Made by a program: the position numbers and the translations under genes
NCBI GenBank assembly: GCA_013399695.1
Contig: VXAU01000943.1
Span: forward strand, 1,043,667 to 1,107,666
Source of the DNA: Formicarius rufipectus
Taxonomy: Eukaryota > Chordata > Aves > Passeriformes > Formicariidae
Direction of reading: 5' to 3'
Length of the DNA: 64,000 nt
Notes under the pieces: generated by a model
Told to the model about the DNA's origin: nothing
Database searches by the model: none
The model's input: only the letters and a program-made list of their open reading frames with translations
Shown: positions 11,554 to 23,922 of the stretch, one piece after another
Layout: each line of letters opens with the position of its first letter
Position numbering within the stretch: the first letter of the stretch is position 1

Positions 11554-14500
11554 TATTGTCTTATTCATTAGTAAGATACGGCAGGAAGTGTCATGTCCAC
11601 CTTTTGACAGATTGCATGGACTGTTCCATTAAAAAAAACAACAGATTTACTCACTTTAAAAAAGGACTATAACCCACTGCTACTACTTATAGCTTATTCA
11701 AGGCATGTACTTAAATACTAATAAGTTTTAGGTCCTGAAAGTTACTAACAAGCTGAAAGCACTTCTGCAGGTCCTGTAGTCAGATCAGTATCTTCCCCTC
11801 TCTCTTCCCTTTCCTTAATGTTAGGTACTCGGTTTCTTAGAAGTGTTATACATAGTAAAATTATGAGATCTATCCTAAAATCCCCATCTTTTCTATAATA
11901 AACATCTTCTCCAGAGAACTGGCAAGCCTAAAAATTTCAGCTGCACATACGTCAGCCTGAACCAAAGAAGTTCAGATTGAACACAGTGACTCACTGGTTT
12001 GAGATAGAGCAGCAATGTGCAGTCAACTTCTTCCTCCATTAAACAGTTCTAGTTGAGGGGCTTGGGGCTGGTTTGAGGTTTTTGCTTATGTGTTGACTTC
12101 CAGTCCTTATTAGCTTCTAGTTTCATATAAAATGAAGTAAGCATAGCTTCCTTCACAGTCTTCAAAAAAGATATTTAATAGACTTCTTAGTCTACCATCC
12201 ATTTTTTCTCAGAATTTGCAAGATAGGCTCAAGCGTGCACAGATACCCCCACCAGCCCTATGAAGGAAAAGAGAGAATTTGTATAGATGGGCAGAACTGA
12301 CATTTGTGTGCTTTTATTTCTGCAGGGAGAAACTGGATGAGGGGCAGCTGACCATTCTTACCTTTTTTATGTTATCTGGTTTCTGATCCATAGTGAAGGG
12401 GAGCATTGGAAAATTTCAAATCTTTTCACAGCGAATGGACAGTGCATTAGCCGCACCAGGTAGTGCAGCCACCTCGGCAACTGGAGCAAATGAGAAATAA
12501 TGTAGTTTTACTGACAGCAAAAGTCTAGCCATTATGAATTTGCAGCCTGTAGTTGGAGGTGGGTGGAATGAATGTTTTTGTCTAAGAATAAATAATAGCA
12601 GCAATGGCCTGTGACTTACACTGGAATATAGTAATTACCATGCTGGATCAGCTTTGTACCTCATCTTTAATCAAAAGCAGGCAGCACGCTAAGCTGGCCA
12701 CTCTGCATTGGAAAAGGACGAGGAAGAGAAGGGCATTTTCCACATTTGGCACTAGAAAGTGAACTGTGTGTTTTTTGAGCTCTAACACATCATTTTTAAA
12801 CTCAACCATACTGTGAAGCACAGACACTTCTAATGGATAGAAAGATATGGTTTAGTACATGATTTGGCAAGAAGCTTTGGAAAGCTTGTCCCTGAAAATA
12901 CTTTAATTCAGACAAAACTAGGCACCTTTGCCTAAATCTGTAATCTCTCTATTTGATAATTTTTCTATCCTCAATATAAAAGAAAGATGGCTATTTCTCC
13001 CTCCGCTGTCTTATAAAGAGCAATGCAATTACTTTTGTGCAAATTTCAGGTACAAAGCAGAAATAACCAATGCACAGTATTTTCAAAATTCCCTGATTTC
13101 TACAGCATTAAAAATTGATTTCTTCATAGAAGCTACTTTTTCCTCAATAACAAACTTCTCTACAATGTTCCCAAATACATCAACAAGAAAATGCCCTTTG
13201 TGTAGAAAGTTAGAAGTGATTTATCACTGCGTATAAAAATTATGTGCTTGAGGTGTAAGATCATCCAGGCTGCTGGTGAGTTCTCCTAAACTGTTGCAGC
13301 TTTTGGGTATGGCTTCAAGGTGTAATTTAGCAGAACAGAGAGCACTTCTTTAACTGCATATCACCATTAAACACATCTGTTTCAAAAGGCACTTCTGATA
13401 GTGGCATCCTTTGGAGCTCTATTCACCAAGCCTTCTCTGGAAGAAAAATATAATCAGTATCTTTAGCAGGCTCCAGCCATATCCATCACCATTTCTGTGT
13501 TCCACACAAGAATTCTTCCCCACAAATCCTTGCAGCAGCATCAACATCAGGAAGAAAGGAGTTAAACAATCTCAACAGGTCTTTGTGAGTCAATATGGTG
13601 TCCAGAACCCCAAACTCTGAGAGTTAAGAAAGAGCTAACAGAAAAGTTGTCTGTCTCCCAATTCATTGCCAAGCCACTGATAAAGTTAATGGCAAGATCT
13701 CCTTTCTTATTCCAAGAACTTTGTCTGTATTAAGCCCTGCATCACCAATAGGTGTACATTAAAAGAGAGTGACCATCTCAGGAAAGTTTGACCTATACAA
13801 TAGCATTGTATTATATAGGGCTAAAATTCTACCTGCTCTGGAGACATGACTTTTTGATGGGTAAGAACATGATAGAGACAACACATTTAGTCTGCACATT
13901 ATACCAGTCAATAATGATGCTTTGACTGAGTGATTAAATGACAAAAAATCCTATACCATTTTAGTGACATACAGCTTTCATAGAGAGATACTGGTGTTCA
14001 TCATAAGCTTGGATGGCCAAAAAACAGCATGTTGCACCAACAAGTCTATTAACAAAACTAAAAAGGTTATTTTCCTTAAATTCTAAGAAGACTAAGGCAT
14101 TTAATTAATTCCTTAACTAAATCACTGATTGTTTTCCAAATTACTTTGAAAAAAGTATTTTCATCCCCAAAATGAAAACCCAAACTTTGGCATTAGAAAG
14201 ACAGAGATGTAGAATTCTGGTTACAACTTTGTTAGCAAATGAGGAGGAAATTGTACTGCATATTTCCTTACCTTTTTTCATTAAAAAACGTGATTTCTCC
14301 TTGAAAATGAAGTTCAAAATTTTTTCTTAGTCTTAATCAAGTAATCATCTCTTTCAGTTTCCTGATCTTTCAAGCTCTGACAAGCAAGTCCTGAAAATTG
14401 TGACAAGACTATATGGTTTTCATATAGATGTCTGAAGATAATTAAACTCACTCTGGCTCAGCTTTGCCATTTTTTGGAACTTCTGAGTCACTTTGATGTT

Positions 14501-17500
14501 GCAGGACCTGAAGAACAAAGGTCTTGAAAGAAAATAATAGGGTTTGAAAGCAGATAGACGGGTACTTACGTTAACATTCCTTGCTATTCCTATAGGATCG
14601 AGATCCTATTTGTGGGTGCAATTTACACATGGAAAACTTTCATACTGAAGTAGTTGCACTTGTGAGTAGATACTATCCTCTCTGGGTAATAAAAGAAATA
14701 ATTATATCAGATTTGTTTCTAGAATTGAACAGTACCTTAAAAATTGTCTACAAAAAATTGCTCACAAAACTAGCTATCCTACCTATTTAACCCTTTATTT
14801 TTGCTGCCACTTTCTTCACCCTTAGATGACAAAGACATCTTTTCATTTCATGGCGATGAACATCGGAAAGGAATAATTTATTTATACACAGATAGCATGT
14901 AGCCCTTCATCCCCAGCTCCAATTTCAGAAATATTTATTGTGCTCAGATAAATGTTATCATCATCATTCCTACACACAGTAAGCACATCTTGAGCATATT
15001 TCTTTTTTTTTTTTTTAATCATTTATGGCAGGGAGTTTTTGACATTTGAGCATAGGCTCTTCCTTCTTATTTTATGCATTTGCCCTCTGGTCATTGTCAA
15101 CCCCTGCAGTCACAGTAATGAATTCCTCTTTATTGCACTGTTGGTGTGCTGTCATTATTGGGGACTTTTTTCTTCTCTGGAAGACAGTTTTGTAAGTTAT
15201 TTCTGAAAAACTACCCTACATATGTGTTTGGGATTTATAGTACTGTACTAATCCATCTTTTTCCAGAACATCTGATGCAGCCATTATACATTTGAAGAAA
15301 AAGAGATTTCTCATCCAGGTATGGACATCAAGACACTCCAAGGAGTATTTATCTGCTTCTATCTTCTCACTGCATTTATACAGGAAACACAAATTCAGCT
15401 CAAGATCACAGAGAGATTTTTGTTTGCCTTCGCAGTAAGGCTGTCATTTTCTTTATGCCACCTACACTTCCTGCTGGCTTTTGAGGAGACAAACATTTGT
15501 GTGTGATTCTGAACTTGGGTCTCCTGTGTGAGAGCAAATGATGCTGCCAGCTGAGCTTTTAAAACAGCTGTTAGATTCATGTAAAGTTGTTTTTCTCCCA
15601 TAATTATCTTAGTGCAAGATATCATTTTAAAAAGTCTCATTTAGCATCTCCACACAATAAGAAAATCACTTTTAGTCTTGGAAATATTTCAGGTGCTACT
15701 TTTAACCAAAAAAAAAAAAAAAAGGCTTGCCTTGTATTCCATGCATTTCATAAGACTTTTCTCACTGTGTTTCACAAGACCAAAGCTCTCATATCAACGT
15801 CTTTGCTAGGAAAGGAGGGTTGCAATTGACAGTCCTGCCCTTTGGTCACTGGCAGACTTCGGCCTGACATGACAAATATTCAGACTTGAAACAGGAGCAC
15901 CCTGAGGCTTGAGAAGTGATGGAAGCAATAACTATGCTTCAGAGATGAAGGCAGGTCTATAATTACTGCTACTGGACTGCCTTCCTAAAGGAAGTTGCTG
16001 CCACACATAAGCTGAGGTTACTGGGATTTTGAGCAGATGAGAAATGATTTTATATTACATAAAAAGAAGTTTGGTTATATTTAGAAATACTAAGTTCTCA
16101 TATGTACTAAAAAACCCTGCTAGTGTGTTAAATGCTTGGCTTCCATTTGTTAAACAAAATAGTGAGTTCATAGGATTTGGGGCAATTTTCTAATTTTTCT
16201 TTTTACCTGGGGATATTCTGTCATAACAAAAATTACTCTGGTTGTAAATTACTTATCAATAGTTCAAAAAGTCCTTACTTCTGCAGTTTTGTAACATCTT
16301 CCTCTCTATCCTCAGTTCATAGAATCACTATTCTAAAACCAATCTCAGTAACTCACTGAACATTACCTTGTTTATATATATATTCTTGGAAAGTTAAAAG
16401 AAAGCATAATTCCATATGAAACTTACTTGCCAGCTATGTAGGATTCACCCTGGAGATGTCTGTTTGGTTCCTGTGCTGAGCCCTTAGGTCCAGCATACTA
16501 ACATTTTAATTAAACTGAAAATGATAAGGTAATGATAATGAAAAGGTAATGATGAATTATGAGGTACAACAGCTACATCCACACTGCTGTTTCATCAATA
16601 AAGACTCCCATGTCCATCCTCCTTTCCCATGCAGACAAGGTCTTCACAGGAGCTTGGAGGCAGCTTGTAAATCTGCCTGCACAGGAATGCCTGGCAGCGC
16701 TCCAAGCCAGATAAGAAGGAGCAAAAAGTGATCTAAGCACCCGGGTGGCCTTCAGATCCTCTTCAGAGGACACTCTCTCCCCATTCAGACAAGAATGAAG
16801 TCATCGGACGGCAGTGCCAACAGTGAAGTTCTTGACTAAATAGACACATACCTTTCAGTAATACTCCTTTTTTTGCTAGAGGACCAGGAGAGGAAAAGGG
16901 AGTGCAAGTAGGAATGGCTGGAGCACAAAGAGCTGGGTACTTGCAAACACATTTGAGATGAAGATGAAAACGCTGGAAGGCAAGGAGGATGGGAAAAGGA
17001 CAGACTGTAGGGATAAGGCATGTACAAAGAGGACCTCAAGTTTGCGAAGAAACAGGCTTCTTTTTTGTCTAGGAAAGCCAAACAAAATCTCTGAGATCTG
17101 TAGGTGCTACCTAGATGTCCTGGTACCTATAATTTCTTCCCTAGGAATGAAATGTAGCATGCAAGATCTCAAGCCAGTTTCCCCTCCTTCCATCCTTTAA
17201 GATGGAAATCCTTTTGAGTATATCAAGATCACCCTAAAATTATCCCAGTTCTTGTGCATTCCTGTATTCTCATACAGAACATAGTTTTGCCACATCAGGT
17301 GGACTGCGTTGAAAGAAAAGGATGGAGGCAAGGGTTACACTAACAACTCCCAAAGAAAACCAGGCATAAGGGCTACTCTGCCTCTACCTTCATCAGTTAG
17401 TGATGGTTATCTGTTGGATGCTTAACAAGATACAGCAAAGTACATCCTTATGTCTTGAGTGCTGCAAATTGCCATAGTTGGTCATGCTGGCCCCTGTCTA

Positions 17501-17890
17501 TCTGGCCTTCCTGGCCTTGCCTAGAGAGAGAGAGAAATCTGAATTACAACGAAGAGCAGGGAAAGAGAGAGCACAGGCACTCATTTTACTTTTTAAACTC
17601 TATTATCACTGCCAATAAGTTAAATTTTGAAGGTTAATGCTCTGGACTGAGCAGGAGACTAATTTTTGAAAAATGTCTTTCATCTACCAGTGGCATGGGT
17701 ACAAAAGTACTAAGAACTTTACATTTTCTAGTTTTTTTCCAACATATGTCGTTACACTGCTGTTGTAACTCATTATTTGTTGGGTGCCTCCCTGGCAGGG
17801 AGGTTCTTACCAACAATAATGCAACCTGGATTTCCCAAAGTTGCACTAACAACCTCAAGAAAACACATCAGTTGCTGTCCTAGCCTAGCC
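11554..17890. other. Unannotated DNA
   Basis: No supported gene or repeat. Homopolymer runs occur at about 15,004-15,017 (T) and 15,709-15,723 (A). Isolated splice-site pairs bounding open segments were seen at 13,205-13,274, 14,596-14,661 and 15,110-15,191. Only the last is phase-compatible with the better candidate at 19,118-19,218. Confidence 0.5.
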
Positions 17891-18031
17891 CATAGAATCA
17901 TAAAGGTCGGAAAAGACCTCCAAGATCTTTGAGTCCAACCTTTCACCAAACACCACCTTGTCAACTAAACCACAGCACCGAGTGCCACATCCAGTTTGTT
18001 TCTTGTCCACCCCCAGGAACTGTGGTCATAA
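17891..18031 (-). mobile_element. CR1 LINE 3' end, minus strand
   Basis: On the + strand the block reads 'CATAGAATCATAAAGG', 'TCGGAAAAGACCTCCAAGAT', 'TTGAGTCCAACC' and then 'CACCACCTTGTCAACTAAACC', 'GAGTGCCACATCCAG' and a 'CCCCCAGGAACTGTGGT' stretch. This is the reverse complement of a CR1 3' UTR. The terminal octamer side lies at 17,891, so the element reads right to left. It is truncated after about 140 bp and moderately diverged. Confidence 0.9.
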
Positions 18032-19117
18032 TGCCAAGTGGTGCAACAAATGGGTTTGTAACCATCCTCAAAACCTGTCCCAGAGCACTTTGAGTTGTAA
18101 GAACTCATCTGATACCAAGTCACAGCCAAATGTTAGTATAATTATATTCTGGATAAATTACCATATTTTTCAATAATGTGTGAAAAATTAATGGGTTTTA
18201 TCTTTTTTTTTCCCTCCCAGGAAATCAATGGCAGCTCTTTATTTCTTTTGTCAATTTGTTTTCTTTTTATTCTTTTTTCTCACTGACTGCTCTTCTGCTT
18301 TGAATCAAGAACTGCTTTTGTTATTTGACTTTCTACATTTTAAGCACATTAGCCATTTAAAGATTTTATATTTAAAATTAAATCAGCCTACTCTTGGGTA
18401 GAATGATATATTTCTGCTTTTCACAGTACAGATTTCACAGTGCATATTCTTTTGCATTATAGTTCCTCTTTAGGCAGCTGCTTACTGTGAAACTCCGCTA
18501 ACTGGAGAAAAAACCAAAAAATACCAAAAATAAATCTTAATATTTTGAGAATGCAAGTCTTGCAGTTAAACAGCACATACTGGCATGTTTGTCTTTAGCT
18601 TAATAACAGCAGCTTAATACTGCACAATGCCAAGTGCCCTGGACTCGGTCTGCAGTCAGTGGGAGTTGACAATTAGTGCCTGGCAGACCCATTCGGGTGC
18701 TAAGAGAGTGACACACCCTAAAACTGCTGCCTTGGCTAAACAGCACAGGTTTCCACCGTCTTCTTTAACTGATCTTTTATGTTCAGGAAAGTACAGGGCA
18801 TATTTTTCAATTTCTTGCCTTCCTCAAGTGGAATCAACTTCCAGAGCGTCAAATCCTGCAATGCACTTTCTGGTCCTTAGCTCATCACAAGGAATTTCAG
18901 ACATCTCCAGCTCTGCTCTTATATGAACTCTTGGGGAGGTTTCCAGACACTGGCCTCTAAGCTTTTAAAGAGTCATTCCCAGTTATTTGAAGAAATCCTG
19001 AAAATAAGTTGAGGTCTTCTAAAAAGTTGTTTTTGTTTTGTTTCTCATTTCTCTAAAGTAGATATCATTCATTGTCATTTACAGAGTCTATATAAAGATT
19101 GTTTTACTTTCTTGCAG
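18032..19117. other. Unannotated DNA
   Basis: No repeat family recognised. The interval 18,600-18,930 is somewhat richer in G and C and contains a 99-codon + strand ORF without recognisable motifs. Confidence 0.5.
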
Positions 19118-19218
19118 GTTTCTGGTAGTATCCAGTATCACTAAGGCTGATTTAATTCCTACTTCCAGTCCAATTCCCAGAGACAGCTTTTCCAAGGTGA
19201 TTCCAAACACAGGAGATG
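19118..19218 (+). CDS. Candidate internal exon, unknown gene (low confidence)
   Basis: A 101-bp segment is preceded by a pyrimidine-rich acceptor (TTTTACTTTCTTGCAG, ending at 19,117) and followed by a perfect-consensus donor (ATG/GTGAGT, from 19,219). In the frame that uses one leading base, 33 codons are open. They begin FLVVSSITKADLIPTSSP and end SFSKVIPNTGD, leaving a single G. The hydrophobic start followed by a Pro/Ser-rich stretch could fit the tail of a secretory signal, but that is speculation. The leftover G combines with the first two bases of the candidate exon at 23,866 to give an in-frame Asp codon. I recognise no family. Comparable splice-site pairs occur by chance in a window this size, so this is a hypothesis. 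Confidence 0.25.
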
Positions 19219-22200
19219 GTGAGTTGCTTTCTACCCTCCTCCCTAGAGACTCTGCAAACGTGTTTATGATGTACCTGCTTTAAAGACCAAATTCATTTAG
19301 TTGGGTCTTCCATAGGGATTCTGCAAAGCATGTTGAATAGAGAGTTTTCCTGAGCTCTGTGAGATTGACCTTCCCTTAGAGTAGTGCAGAAGGAGAGAAA
19401 AGTCTGCATTGCAAAAAGCCTACAATAATACAGCAGGGAAATGCAGCAGGTGAGGGCAGAGCTACAGGGTTAGTGCAGGTTTAACTGGGCAATCTGGGCA
19501 TGTGCAGTGCAGTGGAAAGCTGCAGACCAGCCAGGAAAAAGCTGCCAAGGAGGACAATGAGTTTGAGAAAAGGAGAGCAGTGAACCAAAGGAGAGATGAC
19601 TGAATAAATGAAGAATGGGCAGCCCAGTATGAGAAATTCAGGCACTGCAGAAGACGCTTAGTCTGCAGTCCTAAATCTGACCTTCTCCACAGCCTTGGAC
19701 ATTTAAATACTCAACATCTACTTTAAATGAAGGGGAAAAAAAACAATGGTGCCAATATAACGCTTCATTTCATGGATATATTTTAAAGACTTAACCTTTG
19801 TAAGACATTTGGAAGATCAAAAGCACAGCAGCACTCATTACCTTGCTTAACCAAATTTCTTGGTGCCAAGCTGAACCTAAATTCTTTTGCTATTAGCTCA
19901 TCACAGATATTTTGTGAGAAGATTTTTCTCAATTTCTGTGTAAGCCTGTAGCCATTTCATGCCACTGTGTGCTTGATTTTACTTCTGGTTTTGCCATGTG
20001 CAGTTTTGAAAACAAAAACAAGAACCAAAAAAAAAAGATAAAACAAACAAAAAATCACAACTTACTTCTTCATAATACCTAATTGTGGATTTTTTAACAG
20101 CAAAGATGAAACCCCAAAGTCCTTTTTTCCCAGAGTCATTCAGATTCAACATCTTAACAAAAATGTTTCAGAAAGCACTTACAATTGTAAAATATTTAAA
20201 AATAGAAGGGTAAAACTTCCTGCAACGGTATCAAGAGACAAAACTGAGACAATGGGATAATAATGTAACAAGAAACAAATTAAAACCTTCAGCAGTCAGC
20301 TAATTGCCCAAGCAAATGCACATGAAGTAAGATTGCTCGTGAGTGTTGAGCAATTGCACGTGTTGAGACAGTGTAGAGTCTCGTGTGACCATTTGACACT
20401 CAAAGAGTCTTCCCAGGGTGTCTAATCTCATGGTTTTTTTACTAGAGGAAGGAAAAGATCCTCAATGCCAAAGTTTCCCCATGTTCAGCACTCCTTACCC
20501 TCACCTATATCTACAGAAGTTCAGAGCCTCACCACCTCAAGAATGTATCTGCACTCAGGGTATATGAAAGATATGGCAAGTTGCACTTTAAAAGTGTTAA
20601 AGTGAGAGAGACAAAGACAAGGTTACTGTGCTTGTAATGATAGAATAATTAAAAAGCGCCACTGGGTAACTGTAAAATTGACTAAAATCATCTAATTGGT
20701 TCATAGTAACGTTAACAAAACATACAGATTTTAGTGAAAAATAGATCAGAATACCTGCCAGCTTCAGCCTTTACAGGCCCTTCCTGCTGTCATGAAGAAT
20801 GCATACAGAAAGACGAAGTTCCCAAAATTGTTTTATTTTATACTTTCAAGTTGTATTTTACCTTGGCCAGGAATTCCTCCAACTGCCAAATTAGATGATG
20901 AATGAACCAGGTATTGGAGGTAGAAACTATTGGAGTTCTTCTGATCTGTGATCTCATTCCCAGTGCTGGCTAATTTAGCTTTCAAAAAGGGGACTGAAGA
21001 ATGCATCATAAACCAGGAGAAATTCATTTCATATCTGTGAGAAGGTTCATGTAGCTAGGCAGAAGAACTGTCAAGACTTCAGAAAACGGCAAGGTCAACA
21101 ATGCACTTCCTCTCTAAGCAAGTCTCAGCCTGTAAACTCTCTGCCAATCTGCATGAAATGTGTGCTCTGGTCCATACTGAGTTCAGTTACTAGAGTCAGC
21201 AGCACCTGAACTAAGTGCAGATAGGTGGTTAGTGCCACTCAGCACATCTATATCCAAAACAGAGCAAAGGGGAGTTTTATACTGTATCTGAAAAGTCCAG
21301 CCAGTTCAGGTGTGGGGAATGCTTCGTCTGAAAGCTTCTGTTTCCTTTTCTCTTATCATTTTTTAAACCTACTTTCTGGCTTTGTACATAGTATGAGAGA
21401 AGTTTTGATTATTCATTAATTCTACTGTAATCCCTGTGGTGACATTATATAGAGAAATTACCTGATGGGAGAAAATGGAAGTGAAGTATAAATAGTGAAA
21501 CTTTTTCTGGTTTTGATGGAAATGGGTTTGCTGGATGAGTGCTGGTTTCCAAAAGACAATGACAGACTGACAGCTTAAAGAAAACAGGTCTTGACAGCAT
21601 TCTTTAGTGAGCCAAATGTTTTGTAGCACCTCATGTCATATAAAGTACTTTCATACCATCTGTGCTCCAGCAGCAAAGGGTTGTTCTGTCCCAGGCAGAA
21701 CCTTTTGTCTTTGCATAGCCAATGGAGCCAGCCATCAGATTTATAAAACTTGTCTGAGGTTCGATGTATGCAGGGTGTCAGCTTCTCCAGTAAACCCTCT
21801 CTGTGTTCCTGACCTCCCACAGGCTGTCAAAAGCAGCAGCACTGCTCAGCAGACAGGCAGGGGTGCAGATATGAATCAGACAGGTAGAAGTTTTCTTGCT
21901 TAACACTGCCCTGACTTGCTGAAGAAAAGAAATAACATAGAGGAGGAAGAGAGAACAGCAATTGAAAGGCGAGTATGTGTCTCATTAGCACTCACTATGC
22001 AAGTCCTTTATACTCTGGGGAAAGTAAAAGTATTTTAATGTGAACAGCACCTTTTCAAATATTTGTTTTTAAAAAAGGTCTTTATAAGGACAACTTATTT
22101 CTAAGCTAAATATAGGGAACATATTTACAATGTGCAACTTAGAGACAAGGAGGATAATTAGAAAGCATAATACCTTGATTACATTGTCTTCTATGAGCAG

Positions 22201-23865
22201 TGGTATTTGTCATTACTAAATCATATGTTTCTTTGTACTAGAAGAAGAGAAATCATTAATACTAACACTTACACGAGTAGCATAGTGGATTATTCCTTGT
22301 ATCACTGTCAGCCTCGGGTTTTGTGCTAGTAAAATCTCACATGCTTATTGCAGCTTAAAGTAACTGAATTGCCAAAATTTTATTTGATTTCTCAGAATTG
22401 AAAAAAAANCAGCCCCTCCCATGCAGTAAGCCCTAAATGCAGCCTCCACTTTCAGTGTGGTCATCTTTGAGGCTCAATATTTTTCTCATTATCATCACTG
22501 TTTCATGGATTTTTTTCTTACTTTAATGAATTTCTGTGCTCAGTCACTTAGCTATTTTCCTAGCTATCTTGCTTCATTATGCTGATGAAAGTGGTCTTTT
22601 AATTTAAAACATTATTATCGAAAGTAATGCATGAAAGACTTAGCTGAAATATGTACTGTGTTGGCAATAGATGCAAATCAAAATGCAACTGTCTAGGTAC
22701 TCAATTATATATTTTAATGGAAAGACTTGAGTAAAGCTTAGGCAGGAATGTAGAAAAGTTCTTATCAGCATTTATCATTTAAATTACCAGCGTATTGGTA
22801 GGCTATTCATATATTTCATATACCTCACTAAGGTTGAGACTGAAGCTAGTTCAATGAAGAGCAGTTAGTTTGTGAAGTCGCTGTCCTTGAAATACATTGC
22901 CACAGCAGTATTCCAAAAGTACAAGATATTCTTGCCTTTCCCCCCCACCCCAATGCATTAAGTACTTGCATATTTCAACATCTGGTAGGCTGTTGTGTCT
23001 TTTGTAATCCACATATTTACTATCTGTTTGCCTTTGAATGCACTCCTAACTCTTTTTGCTTCATGATCTGGGGAGATACTCACTATGACTTAGGCCCAGG
23101 GTGGTCCAGAGAAGTACACACTGGATAATGCCTCCACTGGGACACACATCAGACATTAAGCTGTCCAAATTATCTTTGGATAATAAGGGCTTTTGTCCTC
23201 AGTTTCATACAACACAACTGACTGAAGTTCACAGAACAGTGGTTGCAGCATCCTCCAGGCTCATGCTGCTCAACAAACTCAATGATTCAAGTTCTTCTGT
23301 CCATCAGCCCCACATACCATGGAGTTCAACCCCTGCAGTGCTCCACATAACTCAACCCTCAGCTCCTCGGAGCAAGTGAATTCTTTGCTGCTCTCTCTCT
23401 TGGCAGCCACCTCGATACAGAGACCTTTGCAATGCCAAGAGGTTGCAGGGGGCTCTGTAAGGCTGGGATCTGGGATGAAGCATCCTGAATGAGTCCAGGG
23501 TCAGAAGATCACTTAGGCATGCAGAATCTTCTAAAATATAAATGAAGACTCTCAGATACCTTAGTCTTTCTGAGAGGGGAATATAATGCAGGGGAATTTA
23601 AGAGGCAGCCTTTCAAGCTCACACATTGCTGCTCATGTGAGGAAGACAAGTATGGTCTGACAGAAACCTCAAGGTCACAAAGTGCTCTGTGTCCCTGTAG
23701 AAACACCTCCAACAAGACAGAGATGAGCTTGTCATCTCACTGTATAATTGATTCACATCTAATATACAGTTTGTTTTTTTTTAGCAGCCTAAAGGCTGAA
23801 AACTAGTTACATGGATGTCCATACAAAGTGTCACTGTGTAAATATTAGCATTTTCCTATTTGTAG
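19219..23865. other. Unannotated DNA (candidate intron)
   Basis: If the flanking candidate exons are real this is an intron. No repeat family is recognised. It contains one undetermined base at 22,409 and a small cluster of E-box-like motifs at 20,343-20,367. Confidence 0.4.
22409..22409. other. Ambiguous base (N)
   Basis: A single undetermined base directly after a run of eight A. It is most likely a homopolymer-associated sequencing or consensus uncertainty and not biological. Confidence 0.95.
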
Positions 23866-23922
23866 ATGGCTCAACTATTCAACAATTTCTGGAGTTTGTA
23901 AGCAGCAACGACCCTGGTAGTC
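23866..23922 (+). CDS. Candidate 57-bp internal exon, unknown gene (low confidence)
   Basis: The segment is bounded by an acceptor (CATTTTCCTATTTGTAG, ending at 23,865) and a perfect GTAAGT donor beginning at 23,923. Read with two leading bases, it joins the single G left by the candidate exon at 19,118-19,218. It is then fully open, giving DGSTIQQFLEF followed by VSSNDPGS, and leaves one base. It is therefore a symmetric phase 1-1 exon, a type common in extracellular and alternatively spliced proteins. No family is recognised. The next phase-compatible candidate is at 27,609-27,650. Evidence is splice signals and phase only. Confidence 0.22.

Noticed and set aside
13205..13274. 70-bp open segment with a GTGAGT donor
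   Set aside because: The acceptor is weak, and the phase does not match the candidate at 19,118.
14596..14661. 66-bp splice-bounded open segment (acceptor CTATTCCTATAG, donor GTGAGT)
   Set aside because: It is open only as a phase 0-0 exon and does not fit the frame of neighbouring candidates. It shows how often such pairs arise by chance.
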